Counted from the first letter of the stretch, positions 34,884 through 46,134 are shown. The stretch: DNA of 64,000 bases from Mucidula mucida (GCA_015501055.1 JADNYV010000069.1:1-64000), one strand, 5' to 3'. Translations and numbers: made by a program. The notes: generated by a model from the sequence alone, not told the origin.

Positions 34884-35711
34884 ATGCCGCCATCGATTCG
34901 GAGTCTAGACCTAAGCCAAGTCACCGAAAACGCCTTGAGAAGCTCGGCAGATTTCGCTCGGTTCACAACGGCCATCCATGATGCTGTCCCTGCCGTTCCA
35001 ACCACCCTGTCAACGGCTCCGAGGGATCTTGACACCCAAATCAAGCGCGCATGCGCGGTATTACGAGCCATGCACCATTTCCAGACCAACGACAGAAACC
35101 GGTGGTTGGGCCTAACGTTACGTTCAACGTCTACCTCCTTTATGGCCCGCATTCTCCCTCGTTTGGCGATGTGGATGACCTATTTCATGGAGAACATTAT
35201 ACGCCCCGGACTCGCCTCTCTTTATGATGAAGATCTCCATCGAATCTGCGTGCAATGCCTTCTAGATGCCGTCCAGGATATTCGACAACCAGACCTCTTG
35301 AAAAGCCTCGTCTCCGTCGCGAATCCCACACAGAACGCAGTCAAGTTCCCTGCAACGATCATCCCAGATTTGCTTTTGCATCATTCCGCCTCCATCTCCC
35401 GTCCTGGCTCCGTTGACACCTTGATCAAAATTTGCGACATAGCTTACAGAATGCTTTACTTCAACGGCCTCCCAGCCGCAGACAGTACCCGGAAGGAAGA
35501 TCTCCTTATCAAGCTCACCGACACTCCTGGTCCTACTCCGTTTTCCCTCAACAGTGTTTTACAGGACGCTTTGTTTCGGCTACGCAGCAGTCCCGAGCAG
35601 GAATTACCCGCAGGCTTCGCACGTCCGAATCATTGCTGCGCCTTTTTGAAGCCGGAGTGGATCGAGAATCCGAGTGCGCTGTATCTGCCCAATCTTGTAC
35701 GAATGTACTAA
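34884..35711 (+). CDS. Uncharacterised protein, 275 aa, resembling the N half of the MYND family
   Basis: Single exon from ATG 34884 to TAA-type stop at 35709-35711. No signal peptide or membrane helix. The order of features resembles the body of the MYND protein at 3899-5456: an N-terminal helical region, then RLAMWMTYFMENIIRPG, comparable with RLRPYIVTCTIHFINDIIVPG there. No MYND finger follows; the protein ends at LPNLVRMY. It could be a truncated member of that family or a separate family. A possible splice acceptor (TACTTACAG) just upstream means a 5' exon is not excluded. Confidence 0.55.
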   Translation: MPPSIRSLDLSQVTENALRSSADFARFTTAIHDAVPAVPTTLSTAPRDLDTQIKRACAVLRAMHHFQTNDRNRWLGLTLRSTSTSFMARILPRLAMWMTYFMENIIRPGLASLYDEDLHRICVQCLLDAVQDIRQPDLLKSLVSVANPTQNAVKFPATIIPDLLLHHSASISRPGSVDTLIKICDIAYRMLYFNGLPAADSTRKEDLLIKLTDTPGPTPFSLNSVLQDALFRLRSSPEQELPAGFARPNHCCAFLKPEWIENPSALYLPNLVRMY

Positions 35712-36321
35712 GGCCTTGCTGGATCGGTCACTATGTATAATCACAAGCACTCTCCTGACTGATGGCAAATAGAACTCATGTCCTTAGTCTGTCAATGAAA
35801 ACGGGGTTTCACTGTGGCGTGTTCGACTGACCGTAAATACCGACGAAATCGTCTGGTGGAAATCTATAACGAATGCATACTTACATTGAGATTCACCAGG
35901 CCTCGGGACACTAACCGGGGTCACCTACTAGGGGGCTCGTCGACCTGTTATCTCACTCTTGTTCTTCTTGTCTTGGTTTTCTCCGGGCGAGGGAATTCAC
36001 ATCAAATTCAATCGGCTACGAAACATTCGCGATGTACTCGAACAATCTAAGATCATGGGTGCTGGCGAAGAGATGCCTGACAAACGTCAAATAAGGCTGA
36101 ATGCGCGTGGATGTGTACTTTGACCAGTTCCAATAATAGCGGGAAGACGACTGAGGTCTAGGTTGACATCCTCCTCCATTCTGTTCTTCACAGTTCCCAA
36201 ACAGATTTAGATCTTTGGCGGACGGCCTTGTCGAGGAATAGAGTTGCCAGGAATGACGCGAAGTCGAGAGCCCACTTCACACTGGTCGAGGGAGGTCTTT
36301 CACTGGGCAGGCGCCGCACTC

Positions 36322-37534
36322 GGGCACATAGAAAGTAGCGGGACCCCTCGCGGGACTGTGCGCTAGCGCATACCGCGATCGCGCAAGCTGCGCTAGGGTT
36401 ACACTAGGGTTGCGCTAGGACCGGAGTAAACGGTGGGATTTCAGTGGGATTGCGCAAGGTCAAGGATAGTTGGAGAAATTTCTATTGATTTTTTGTAGTT
36501 ATGTGTAATGTCAATGGATTATAACTGCTACCGTCTGGTCCCCCCCTCTCTCGAAGGCATCAAACAGGCTAGAACGACATGTCTCCAGTCTCTACCCCTA
36601 AGTTTCCCAATTGGGACGCTGCCGCCTTCACGCTGTTCATGAGCTGAGGTACTAAAAAAGATAGCAGGTGAAGTTCCTACCCACTTGTATGCTGGTACAT
36701 TCACGGCAATCAGTACCCTGTGAGGTCCCAGGTTCAGTGCTAAGTACGTCCTAGATTATTTGTATTCATCCATGGAATCGACACTGGCAGATCCCACAGT
36801 CCGCGACCCATCAACACGCTCTCCACTCATTCTTGACGGGCATTAGTGTTGCTGTTGTCATTTATGAGCTCGCGCAGGGCTGCGCTCAACGGGCTAGCGC
36901 TATCCCGCTAGCGCATTGCGCTTGTGCGCTTGTGCGCGAGGCTGCGCGAGGCATGCGCGAGCACTCCCGCGAGCCGCGCTAACACCCTTCCCGCTAATGC
37001 GCGAGCGTGACACCGGCACACATTCTGTATCTTAAGTTGTCAAACAAGACTGGATGGCAAACTCGCGGCCTAGTGAAGATCTACGGTTCAGGGCATGGAG
37101 CCTTGTCAATCCAACCTTGGTCCGGGAACAATTGAAAGTACTTACTATTGTGGGCCATGCCGTAGAACTGTGTTAATGCTGTCTCACCCATCCATTAGGC
37201 TGCTATGACTCAAGTAACTGAAGTGAATAATACCTCTTCAATTGTGCTAACCGTTAACTCTGGAAGGACTGGATCGATAGGCCTAGGGTACTAAACGGGT
37301 TCATCAGGAAAGTCATGCCAAATATACATCAAGGATGTTGCTTTCCATACATATTATATATACAGAACATTCTTTAACGCGATCTAGCAGGGAGAGGGAG
37401 GACGAGAGTCTGGAATTGCACGAGGGTTACGCTAGGCTAGAGTGTCACGGCGTGACTGCGCTAGCGCAATGCGCGAGTGCGCGACCCGCGACATGCGCCT
37501 GTGCGCGAGGGTTCCCGCTACAATCTATAGGCCC
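36322..37534. mobile_element. 1,213-bp TIR element of unassigned superfamily
   Basis: Inserted in copy B only. The imperfect terminal inverted repeats align as GGGCACATAGAAAGTAGCGG and GGGCCTATAGATTGTAGCGG, both followed by a GA(C/A)CCCTCGCG-like block. The flanking direct repeat GCCGCACTC (36313-36321 and 37535-37543) is 9 bp, or 8 if one base belongs to the end. Subterminal regions on both sides are packed with GCGCTAGCGC-like motifs and GTGCGCGAG repeats. Copy A reads GGCCCGCACTCGAG uninterrupted. No coding capacity seen. The 8-9-bp duplication could fit Mutator-like, hAT or KDZ-type elements. Confidence 0.85.
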
Positions 37535-37674
37535 GCCGCACTCGAGTACTCAAATCCAAGCAAACTATATTCGTAACAAAAAACAAGGGCACATCCAGAG
37601 AAGAAGATTGTATACAAATGACAAAGAGAATTCGGCTTTAACTTTAACTACTCAGCCTTAGTTCCCGTAAGACT

Positions 37675-38365
37675 TCAAAGAATCGCCAACAGCGTCAACA
37701 GCAAACCCACAACGACACCGAGGACACCATCCAACCTGAGAGTCGGTCAGCGTGTGTATCACATATACAAGGAGAGAAGCGTACAAAAGGACTACACTCG
37801 CCAAGATGCCAGGAACGATAACGTTTAGTTCGATAAGAAGCGTCTCAAGGGCGAGAGTAATCGCGGAGACGATGCCCGGGAATCCGAAAAGCGTAGAAGA
37901 GTTGGCGCTGGTCGTAGAGGCGTTGATATCCTGCGTAAATGGCTCAGTCAACGTAAACACAGATCATGCAAAATTAGACACCGACCTTGATGATCTCGGC
38001 GAGCAGCGCAGAGAGCTCGTCCGAGGTCTGTCGCTTCACCTTCTTGGCGCCCAGGCCCTGGAGCGACGAAGCAGCCGTTTTGAGCGCGGCTTGGACCTCG
38101 TTGAACAGCGGGGTGAGGTTGCTCGAGCTAGCCTGTTTGTTCGCGACGAGGGAGTCTGACAGTGAGATAACGCGTCAGCCTCGATGGACGGGAGAGCGGG
38201 GGAACGCTGCATACCAATCTGGGGCAAGATACTGTCCGTGCTGCCTTTCAACGTCGTGAGGATGTTGAAAACATCCGCGTCGTCGCGCTTGGTGGGCGGC
38301 GTCACGAGGGCGGACGTGAACGTGAAGAAGGTCAAGGCGACAAAGGCAATGCGGCTGATGAACAT
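37675..38365 (-). CDS. Small secreted protein, copy B (intact), 175 aa
   Basis: Four exons: 38365-38215, 38155-37986, 37930-37785 and 37735-37675, with 49-59-bp introns, all in phase. A signal peptide (FISRIAFVALTFFTFTSA) is followed by a KR-containing propeptide-like site (TPPTKRDD). Then come SILPQIDSLVANKQASSSNL, RKVKRQTSDEL-like basic segments and INASTTSANSSTLFGF. The C-terminal half is strongly hydrophobic (TLALETLLIELNVIVPGILA-like, then LDGVLGVVVGLLLTLLAIL). Similar small secreted proteins with a hydrophobic tail occur widely in Agaricomycetes without known function. A minus-strand TATAAA box lies at 38413-38418, 48 bp before the ATG. The choice of the GTACGC donor for intron 3 is supported because it alone gives the hydrophobic frame and a 49-bp intron. 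Confidence 0.75.
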
Positions 38366-38412
38366 GATGAAGATGCAGTTGGGATGATTATACTGCTCTT
38401 GTTTTCGTTGTC

Positions 38413-38418
38413 TTTATA
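38413..38418 (-). promoter_or_regulatory. TATA box of the secreted-protein gene (copy B)
   Basis: TATAAA on the minus strand, 48 bp upstream of the ATG at 38365, conserved at 18222-18227 in copy A. Confidence 0.5.
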
Positions 38419-38449
38419 CTCGAAAAAACGCGGCTCAAACATAGATGCT

Positions 38450-39060
38450 TGAGGCGCGTTTAAGGGGCAGTACCATGATGGAGATACGTTCGACGAGAGG
38501 TCCCATGTGATGGCGGAGGGTGACGTGGTCTAGGTCATGATGGACAATTCGGTATTTGCGAACCAGACAGCGTCCATACAATCATAAAGAGAGAAGATGT
38601 CGTTGAGCTCATGTTTCGCGTCAACTGGGCCCGAAATGAAGGAGGTGGAGCCCATTACGAACGACGGTAACGGCAACGGACTTTGAAATCTGCCAGCTGA
38701 TGCGTCGGTAAATGGCCGCATTCTCACACCGAGTTCCTCAAGTGGGAATGTGGCATGAATCCTCGTACGTGGTAGAGTTTAGGGCTGCACAGGGGGTATT
38801 CATGAGTAGGATTATCGAGGCAAGCTGAAGGAAACAGTCCATCAGCAGGACCTTACAGTAGAACGATTGTAACCACACGTTTGCCAGCGTCCCCCAGATG
38901 ACTCGCCATAGACGCTCCCTTCAGTGTAATAAGGCGTAAGCTGTATTCGAGCAGCATCCAGCCTCCGAAATAACTGCGAATCAGCGGCAGGTAGAATGCA
39001 ACGGTATACGGGAGCCCGAGGAACATACCCATCCCCGAGGCAGCAATATGCATCATATAC
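38450..39060 (-). pseudogene. Decayed coding remnant, copy B
   Basis: Minus-strand segments look coding: GMFLGLPYTVAFYLPLIRSY with hydrophobic character, then FPLEELGVRMRPFTDASAGR and FISGPVDAKHELNDIFSLYD, interrupted by stops and changes of frame. Copy A has the matching sequence with further changes. Family not recognised; possibly a former membrane or enzyme gene. Confidence 0.35.
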
Positions 39061-42000
39061 GTCGACGTGAGTGTAATTAGGCGTGCCGCGTTAGAGCGAT
39101 TAGGTCTCGCTGGCTGTTACAGATGTGCGCGAAGATCAAGATGACAGACTAGGAACCGGTGAGGTAATTGGAGGTCAAAAGGTGCACCGACATCTCACAT
39201 CTACTGTGAAGAATACTGTCTGTAGAGACAGTGTTGCGACGACCTTGATTTTCCGCCGCCATTGACCTGCACGTAGAGTGAAAAATCCTTTACTGCAGTC
39301 AACCTTTGAATTGGTATGCCATAATCGAAGGAAATCAATCTTGTGATAGAAGTTTTCGAAAACTAGGCAGTTCGCTCATGCGTAGTAACGTCATTCCAGG
39401 GGGGAAGAACCTACTCGGCATGAAAGTCGTGAACCGAAACAACAAAGCATATGTTACTTACCTGTTTCTTTTTTCGTGTCGGTGGGATTACAACGAAAGT
39501 ACGCCACTTGCCCGCGAGATTTCGCCACCAGTGAGAGCTTTTCCAGTCCGCACACGACGTATCACCTCAAATGCAGGAATTAGAAGGTGTTCTGAAGGAG
39601 CGGCGAAATGAGGGTACAACGGAGGTAAATCAACTGCAAAAGTCAACATGTCTACTTGGGGCGAGCCATGCTCCAGAAGGGACCAATGCCATAATGACGA
39701 GCACACTAATATCCCGCGAAGTGTCGACTATGGTGCAAAGAGCTATGTCGTGACGCGACTAAGAGCATGGAGCGTTGTAACGGGCCGTGCGGTGCAAATT
39801 GGAAGCACCATGTCGCGTCCAGACTGGCAGGTATATCGTTCCCGACGCGTGTAATATGCTGTAGCAGTCCTTTATATTGTCTGAGTGGGGTGAAAGACTA
39901 GTCTAGTCCCTAGGCGGGTCAGTCATTGCCCATTCAAGCCGAAATTTCTGACGGAGGAAGTCAGAACAGGTAGCACGGGTCGTACGAAAGGATCTAAACT
40001 TGAGATTGACTCATTTTGACGAGGTTCAAGGGACAGAGGCGAGCAAGAAGCCCTGTGGCGTGCACGATGCAGCGGATGATGGTGGTTGAAGACGAAAATA
40101 CGATAACGTGATCGAGGCACAGGCGGCTGGCTATCGCCGCATCACGACATCTCCGACGGCTTTTTGGGAGCCAGCTTCCACTTCGCTTACTGATGCTTGA
40201 AGACTAAATTCGACGTGGAGCCCAAACTTGTTATGGCTATCTTAGCATAGGCTTACGATTGACGTTTGATCATTGAGCACCGTCCTACAGACCTCGTCAT
40301 TGACTGCCAACACGCGACAGTCGGCCGTATAGGCGCTATGCAATACCATCGCCGTAGTATACAAAGTCTCCTCGCCTCACGTAGATCGAAAACCTTGCTT
40401 CTCAAGGCATTTAGACTAGCCCGCTAGGCCATTCCTTCACACGCACAGATCATTTCCAGTGTTCATGACACGTCACGGGTACATCGCCATTCCTCAGCGA
40501 CATACCAACGTGGACTTTTCGATTTGAGTGTACCTTGGGACTGTCCACTTCACGCAGGTGTTCTCTCTCACTGATTTATGTCGGGAATCGGCAGTATCGC
40601 CGCTCTTTCCCCACGTACACCACGAGTAAGGCAGCGCTACTGATATTGTTTGCTTAGAGATGTCGCCGTATGGGCACGCTTCCCTTCCTTTTAGGAGCAA
40701 ATGCGTCTAAAGTTTACGTCCATGGCACCTCCAACCTGATTGTGAAATTGGCCTCGCTTTCTGTATGAATCCAGCTCACAGATCATACATGTCCGGACTC
40801 GTCCAAAGTAAATACACGCACGGTTCCTTGTGGGGGTGCAATCGCCTTGTATCGCTGAGGTGAAAGCAGAACCGCACGGCGTATCAACGGAGCCGTGAGA
40901 AATGACTGTCGACGTGGGAGGTATATGGCGAAGGGTGTCGGCATCGACCGCATGGAAAGAAAGGCGGTAGAGACGATTGAGTTAACCAACGTGGCTACTC
41001 CGGTATCGAAATCTCCGAAACACGTTTCTCCCATGGAAAGAAAGTCGTGTTCAAGAACTTGAGAAGGAGATCTTCCGACCAATTTGTTAGCAAAACCGGA
41101 TCGTAGCACCTAGTACATACCAGTAGTCGTCTGCTGACTCTGACTTACAGCCAGACCAGTCGTGCTTGAGCCAGAGCGAGGCCAGACTGTGACAATGGCT
41201 TAAATTTGAGGAACATCCAGAACATGAATCAATTCCAGCGCGTCTCGAACGAAATATTTGAATGGTGCACACTGTCATAATCTACACCGGACATTTGCAT
41301 GACACGTCTTATAGGGAGCATTCCTAGGTTTATTTCAAATGTAGGCGTAGCCGCTGGTGTACCCGGCTCGGTGTTTTATTGCAGGGCTTTGGCCTGAAGC
41401 CGCCAGCCTGGCTGGCATCTTCCAAGCCAAGCGAGAAGCCGTAACTCACGGCCGGCTTTGGGCTGAGCCTGAAACTGGGAGAGATGTGAAGCACGCGCAC
41501 GCTGGGATATCATCGCGTTGAGGGTATACGAACGTGTGTAACTGTACGCTCTTTTGCTGACCGCGATCCGTGCCTATACCTCTACGAATATGAGATAGAT
41601 CAAATTTATGTGCAGCGATACTCATTCATCTCACCTGATCTACAAGGACCAAGCATCATGAGCATTGGCTCGTTCACATTTTCAGCGAGGGTATCTACAC
41701 GGCAGAAGGGATAATTGTCAGAAAACAGCGAGCACCCTAACCGCGGAGTCTAGAGAATACAATGGGTGCATCTTGAGCGAGGGAGAACAAGAAACGCTGA
41801 GAGATAGACGTGAGTATCTGAAAATAAGGCGGACAATGCCGACAAATCATGTCGGAAGAAAAGCCCACAATGCTGCTTCAAGACGGAAAGTGCTCACCAA
41901 GAAAACGGTAACGCTGAGGTGCTGCACGAGCATCCGTTCTTAGCAGCTGTGAGTACTGCGGGTTCTCGGAAGGCCCCAGGAGATACAACAGAGAGATTGG

Positions 42001-42219
42001 CATTGTGATGAGTAGGCAGCGAGACTCTGGCGAGCGGTGGGACAGATATGGTGGGAGGACGATAAGCCGGAGGTGCCCATGCCAAACACGTACAGACAAA
42101 AAATCAACTTACAATTGACAATGACCAACTGGTAATACGACCTTCTCTCGACTTCTCGCCTACCGGGTCTTCGGTCCACCCTGGCACTCACTCAGGCTGT
42201 CGGCGCGACGATGCATAAG

Positions 42220-43063
42220 GGTGGGGAGCTTGAGGTTCTTCGTTTCAACCGAGAATCGAGCCAAAGTGTGTCACGCGTCTCTTACAACTATGCGCAGCGA
42301 TGTGCGAGAGCTTCTTGATAATTGGACTCAGGCGATAGATAAAGGATGGCAAATGAGTGACTTATCAAGTTACGACTGGGGGTCATCGCGAGAGGATCAT
42401 GAATGCTGTTGCGGTACTACCTGTAGGCTGTGGACTTAATCAATATCTCTCGAGCTCCAAGTCGGCTCTTTTGATACACATTTGTGTTCCCAGAATCTAT
42501 GAGTTCCAGTATAGACCAGTGCGGTCTGAAAGCGGCTTCGAGGCACCATCATCAAATGAGGTGCTGACATAACACTACAGCTCGTTGTCTTCTTACCATC
42601 GCGTACGTCTCCTCTATAGCCGTTATTATCACTGAAACCAGCTCATAATCCGTGGCTAGTTTGGATTCTCAATCCGAACCCATCGGCGGGTCAACGCGAA
42701 GCCTCCGTCGTCCTCATCTTTGCCTACGTTGCTTCACCATTCTTGGCCCAGGAGTACTATCTCGGCTCGACGTGACTTACTCGTCTTCGGCGAATCGCCG
42801 CCTGTGAGTTGCACTATTATAGGTTCCCGTTCTGCGCCGTGAATGCATTGTCCTTATTAACCAACAGCCGCACCGCTTCTAAAATAGAAACCTCTCTCTC
42901 CCTCAGTACCCGAACGGGAGCGGACCACGTCAGTCAAGATAACGAGCAATCTCGGGGACACCGCCACCTGAAGGCGTTTCAAACACGGGAGAGGACGAGC
43001 CTGCCGGCTTTCGCCCTGCCATGCTGCCAATGAGGCCAAGACATCGTGCGAAGCTGCCGCCTG
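42220..43063. other. Intergenic stretch right of the duplication
   Basis: No recognisable coding sequence or repeat ends. The short open frames lack domain features. Confidence 0.4.
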
Positions 43064-44242
43064 CTACCTTGATATACAATGAGATGCAGGACTCCTGCCA
43101 GAGGTCTCTACGCGCCGCGTGTCATCTCCAGAACAGTTAAGCTCGAGATTTACGAGTTCATGCTGAGAGGAAAGGATCTCCGTAATCCTGTCGGCAATGA
43201 CATAGTTGCGAATGATCAGCTCGTTTAGTCTACACCCCGACCTACGAAGAAAGACAACGTTACACGGTAACGGCCATACATGAACCTCATCGTCGGCGGC
43301 TGCAGTCACATCCAGACTACGGAGAGCGGGGAAAGAGATGTGGTTTGAAGACCGCGACGGTGTCTGTCGTTTTGGAGGAACAAACGAGAAGGTTGAAAGA
43401 AGAGGATGGGTGACAATGCCGAATCGACAGTGAACGACATTTCCCGTAGGTTCTGCGACACGACAAACTTTAAGGGTTTGAAGAAGTGGTGCGCCCGTCA
43501 AGATAGCAAGGAGGCTTCTTAGCGCAATGGTACCGCACCTGATGTCCAAGACCTGTAGGCCACGACTGACGTTAGAGCCATCGATGACACATCGAGTATT
43601 TCCAGGAACCTCGATTTCAAGGACTTCAACGCTCGGCATGATCGAGACCAGTCTTCGCCCAAAGGACTCATCGCTCACGTAGAGCTTAGCAGAATGAAGG
43701 TTCTTTGTTGTAGGCACTTGGATAGAATCGAGGAATGTTGCCCATGCAGGAATAATCGTCGTTTGTAAGGAGGAAAGGTCAAGGGACATACTATGAGCGC
43801 GGGATAACAAATCAAAGAGGGTTTTCATTGATGCAATGAATTCCTTGGACTCGAATAGAGTGGTATCCACAACGAGGAAGAAGTAGAGACGCAGCGACAG
43901 CGCAGACGTGTGCTGAATACGCCTTTGGAGTGCGCACTGGTACTCACTTTGCGGCTCCGATACATCGGACTGCGCTGCGATAACGGGGATCGTGGTCCAC
44001 AGCCACGGATCAGCCAAAGTGATTGTGTACCACCGACGACAGACTTGTAGAACGGTGCTATGGGAGAAGATTATGGGAAAGACGTCGACGGAAAATGGAG
44101 GTTGACAAAGGGCGAGATAGGCAAGGAAGATCTGGCTGAGGACTTCTGGAGGAAGGGAGTGATTCCTGGTAACCGCACTGGGAGGTGACACCACTTGAAT
44201 ATCCGTGAAAGGACTCGCGCACGCGCTAGGGGAGGGTACCAT
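43064..44242 (-). CDS. F-box protein, 392 aa
   Basis: Single exon from the ATG at 44242. The F-box lies at about residues 29-85: LPPEVLSQIFLAYLALC, a spacer, then VLQVCRRWYTITLADPWLWT. The remainder is leucine-rich with repeat-like segments (LRSLLAILTGAPLLQTLKVC, FPALRSLDVT), as in substrate-binding halves of fungal F-box proteins. There is no N-terminal coiled coil, unlike the other two F-box genes here. The frame is intact. Likely role: substrate adaptor of an SCF ubiquitin ligase; target unknown. Confidence 0.85.
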   Translation of the reverse strand: MVPSPSACASPFTDIQVVSPPSAVTRNHSLPPEVLSQIFLAYLALCQPPFSVDVFPIIFSHSTVLQVCRRWYTITLADPWLWTTIPVIAAQSDVSEPQSEYQCALQRRIQHTSALSLRLYFFLVVDTTLFESKEFIASMKTLFDLLSRAHSMSLDLSSLQTTIIPAWATFLDSIQVPTTKNLHSAKLYVSDESFGRRLVSIMPSVEVLEIEVPGNTRCVIDGSNVSRGLQVLDIRCGTIALRSLLAILTGAPLLQTLKVCRVAEPTGNVVHCRFGIVTHPLLSTFSFVPPKRQTPSRSSNHISFPALRSLDVTAAADDEVHVWPLPCNVVFLRRSGCRLNELIIRNYVIADRITEILSSQHELVNLELNCSGDDTRRVETSGRSPASHCISR

Positions 44243-44587
44243 TATCGACAGCACCTAACATAAATCAGTGAGACAAGAAGTCGAAAGATAAGAAGTTCTA
44301 TACCTGAAGAAACTCGACGTTGTGGTGAAACAATGAAAAGCCAAAAGGCGCGCTCATTTAGTCTGCTGGTCATGTGATTTACACAAAGGGATCTTATTCG
44401 TTTACATGTACGCGCGTTAACCTCTGTATGATGTCCGTCTAAGCCGTTGCATGGACAGTCGACTTACCAGTTTGAAACCTTCACGCAGCCCAACCACCCA
44501 AACCGAAATACGTCGGCCAGACCGTATTATATCCTACGCTCTCGGCCGCTTTCCAATTGGCCAGGCACGTTTTACAACGCTGCATTC

Positions 44588-45503
44588 CTACGCTCTTGCC
44601 CGTATGATCGGGCCACACCGCCCGTTCATGAAGTTGCGGCTCCAGAAAGATAAACGGTGCACGGTGCCGTCTGCTAGAATGGCTCGAAGAGTGCGCGTCC
44701 TTGTAGATTGACAAGTGGAGCTGCCACAATACCTTTCCGCTGGGTCGTAGCAGACGTAGCGCCATGCAGTCTGGAAGACGGAATTGACAAGTCGAGCGCG
44801 ACCGACCGATACCGTAAGCTTGACGTCTGAGGACACATCAGGATGTGCGAGTAAAGAGATAGGATCCATGGTGGAGGCGTGATAGAACGCGATTGGGAGA
44901 ATGTCTGGGACGTTGCTCTCCTGGCCCATCAGGATGGCAAGGAGACAGTGTCATCCTTGTTCTCAGTGGGAATGAGTGGAGATGGGGACAGTAATTTGGC
45001 GCGTTCGCGTGGATACACGATCATTAGATGTGTGATGACGGCTTGACGAAGCTGGTCGCAGAGGTACTTTGTGGAAAGTCGAAGCATGCCCGAAAGTTGT
45101 TTGAAGGGCGTGAGCTCCCCCACATTGAAGTACCTACGTGAGGGTGAGTATCGTCTCCAAGTGTCAGGTAAAATGTACGCACAACGGAGTGTAAACGAAC
45201 TGGAGAAAGAAGGACATATCATCGGCAGAATCCGCCAGTGGCAATCGTTGCGGAGAGTGGTCTGCAGCATCATCAGTTGACGGCTGAGCCTTCTCGACCA
45301 TGTCTCTGAGATACTGGCTATGCATCGCCAAAACGGCGAGGTGTACCCGGAAAGCTTTCTTCTCCTCACTGATCAAAATGGTGCTTTCCGTCGGAAAACC
45401 AAAATTTATTGTCCTGAACCGTGTAAGCGCATTCTTGGTCAAGTTCGTCAGTGCGTTGCCGTTTGGACAGGCGAGGAGGTAAAGGCTGGTCAGAGGCGTC
45501 CAT
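44588..45503 (-). pseudogene. BTB/POZ-domain protein gene with two frameshifts
   Basis: The ATG at 45503 starts MDASDQPLPPRLSKRQRTDE, a typical Lys/Arg-rich leader of Agaricomycete BTB proteins, then KFWFSDG. An extra A near 45384-45387 shifts the frame. The BTB fold continues as ILISEEKKAFRVHLAVLAMH and SQYLRDMVEKAQ, then FLQFVYTP. A 52-bp intron (45134-45185) joins P to YFNVGELTPFKQLSGMLRLS and TKYLCDQLR in frame. A second shift near 44944-44952 separates this from LLAILMGQESNVPDILPIAF and a Cys-containing tail ending at 44588. BTB proteins of this sort may be Cul3 adaptors. As sequenced, the full protein cannot be made. Confidence 0.78.
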
Positions 45504-45609
45504 GATGGCAAGCAGGACAAGTGTCCCAATAGGGCTGGACGTCGATCCTTTTCCGGCCCGACGCTTCTTCCTTCCTTCTCCTATGACGAGCCAGATCTTG
45601 CCGCTCTGG

Positions 45610-45757
45610 AAGGCGAACTAGACATTTACCTCCTCGAACTCACCTGTTTTCCGACTACAGAACGTCGACAAGCCGCTTCTCTTATAAAATCGCGTTCCTG
45701 GGAAGAACAGCTCCCAATAACGTATGAGCTCGAGCAGGACTAGGCGTGCTTCAGGCA
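45610..45757 (-). pseudogene. Decayed gene, 3' part (left of the copia insertion)
   Basis: The minus strand encodes RLVLLELIRYWELFFPGTRF and YKRSGLSTFCSRKTGEFEEV, ending at a stop near 45618. It appears to continue the coding sequence found right of the retrotransposon (50614-51540), so the element splits one gene. Family unknown. Confidence 0.45.
45753..45757. repeat. 5-bp target-site duplication of the copia element (left)
   Basis: AGGCA, repeated at 50614-50618. Confidence 0.9.
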
Positions 45758-46059
45758 TGTCGAAGGAGCAGTCGTGGCTGTGCACGACACGTCCCAATCC
45801 GGCATCTTCCGGAACCTTCGCGTACATACTCGTTCACGCGGATTTGGGACGTTCGCTCGTCTGCTCACTCAGCAAATAAGTCAAGTATTTATTCCAGTAG
45901 ATAGTAGAACATTCTAGTACTCTACAATTTGTAGTATATATATACGCGGCCTGCAAGGCCCTCAGAATAATCTAATTACTCTTACTTCTCCCTCATCCTC
46001 ACATAGCTCGAGTCTCGCAGTTAGCCACTGCAACATCATATTCCCCATATTTTACAACA
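45758..46059 (+). repeat. Copia 5' LTR, 302 bp
   Basis: Starts TGTCGAAGG and ends ACAACA (TG...CA). It differs from the 3' LTR at one position by eye (T at 46052, C at 50606). A TATATATATA promoter element lies at about 45935-45943. It should provide the promoter and R region of the element. Confidence 0.95.
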
Positions 46060-46073
46060 GGTTATGGGCCCCG
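46060..46073 (+). promoter_or_regulatory. Copia primer-binding site
   Basis: GGTTATGGGCCCCG immediately follows the 5' LTR. It is complementary, with one G-U type difference, to the anticodon stem-loop of initiator Met tRNA (CGGGGCUCAUAACC-like). This suggests priming by a cleaved tRNA half, as known for Drosophila copia. The assignment is inference. Confidence 0.6.
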
Positions 46074-46134
46074 ACCTTAACTAAACTATACCAAGACTCA
46101 CTATACAACTTACCTCACCAAAACACATACCATA

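Larger units (their letters stand above)
35945..42220. repeat. Segmental duplication, copy B
   Basis: Counterpart of 16560-22180 in the same orientation, about 19-20 kb away. It contains the intact secreted-protein gene and a 1,213-bp inserted element. Core similarity is very high over 37540-40250 and falls off on both sides. The block at about 41220-41665 is inverted relative to copy A. Confidence 0.9.
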
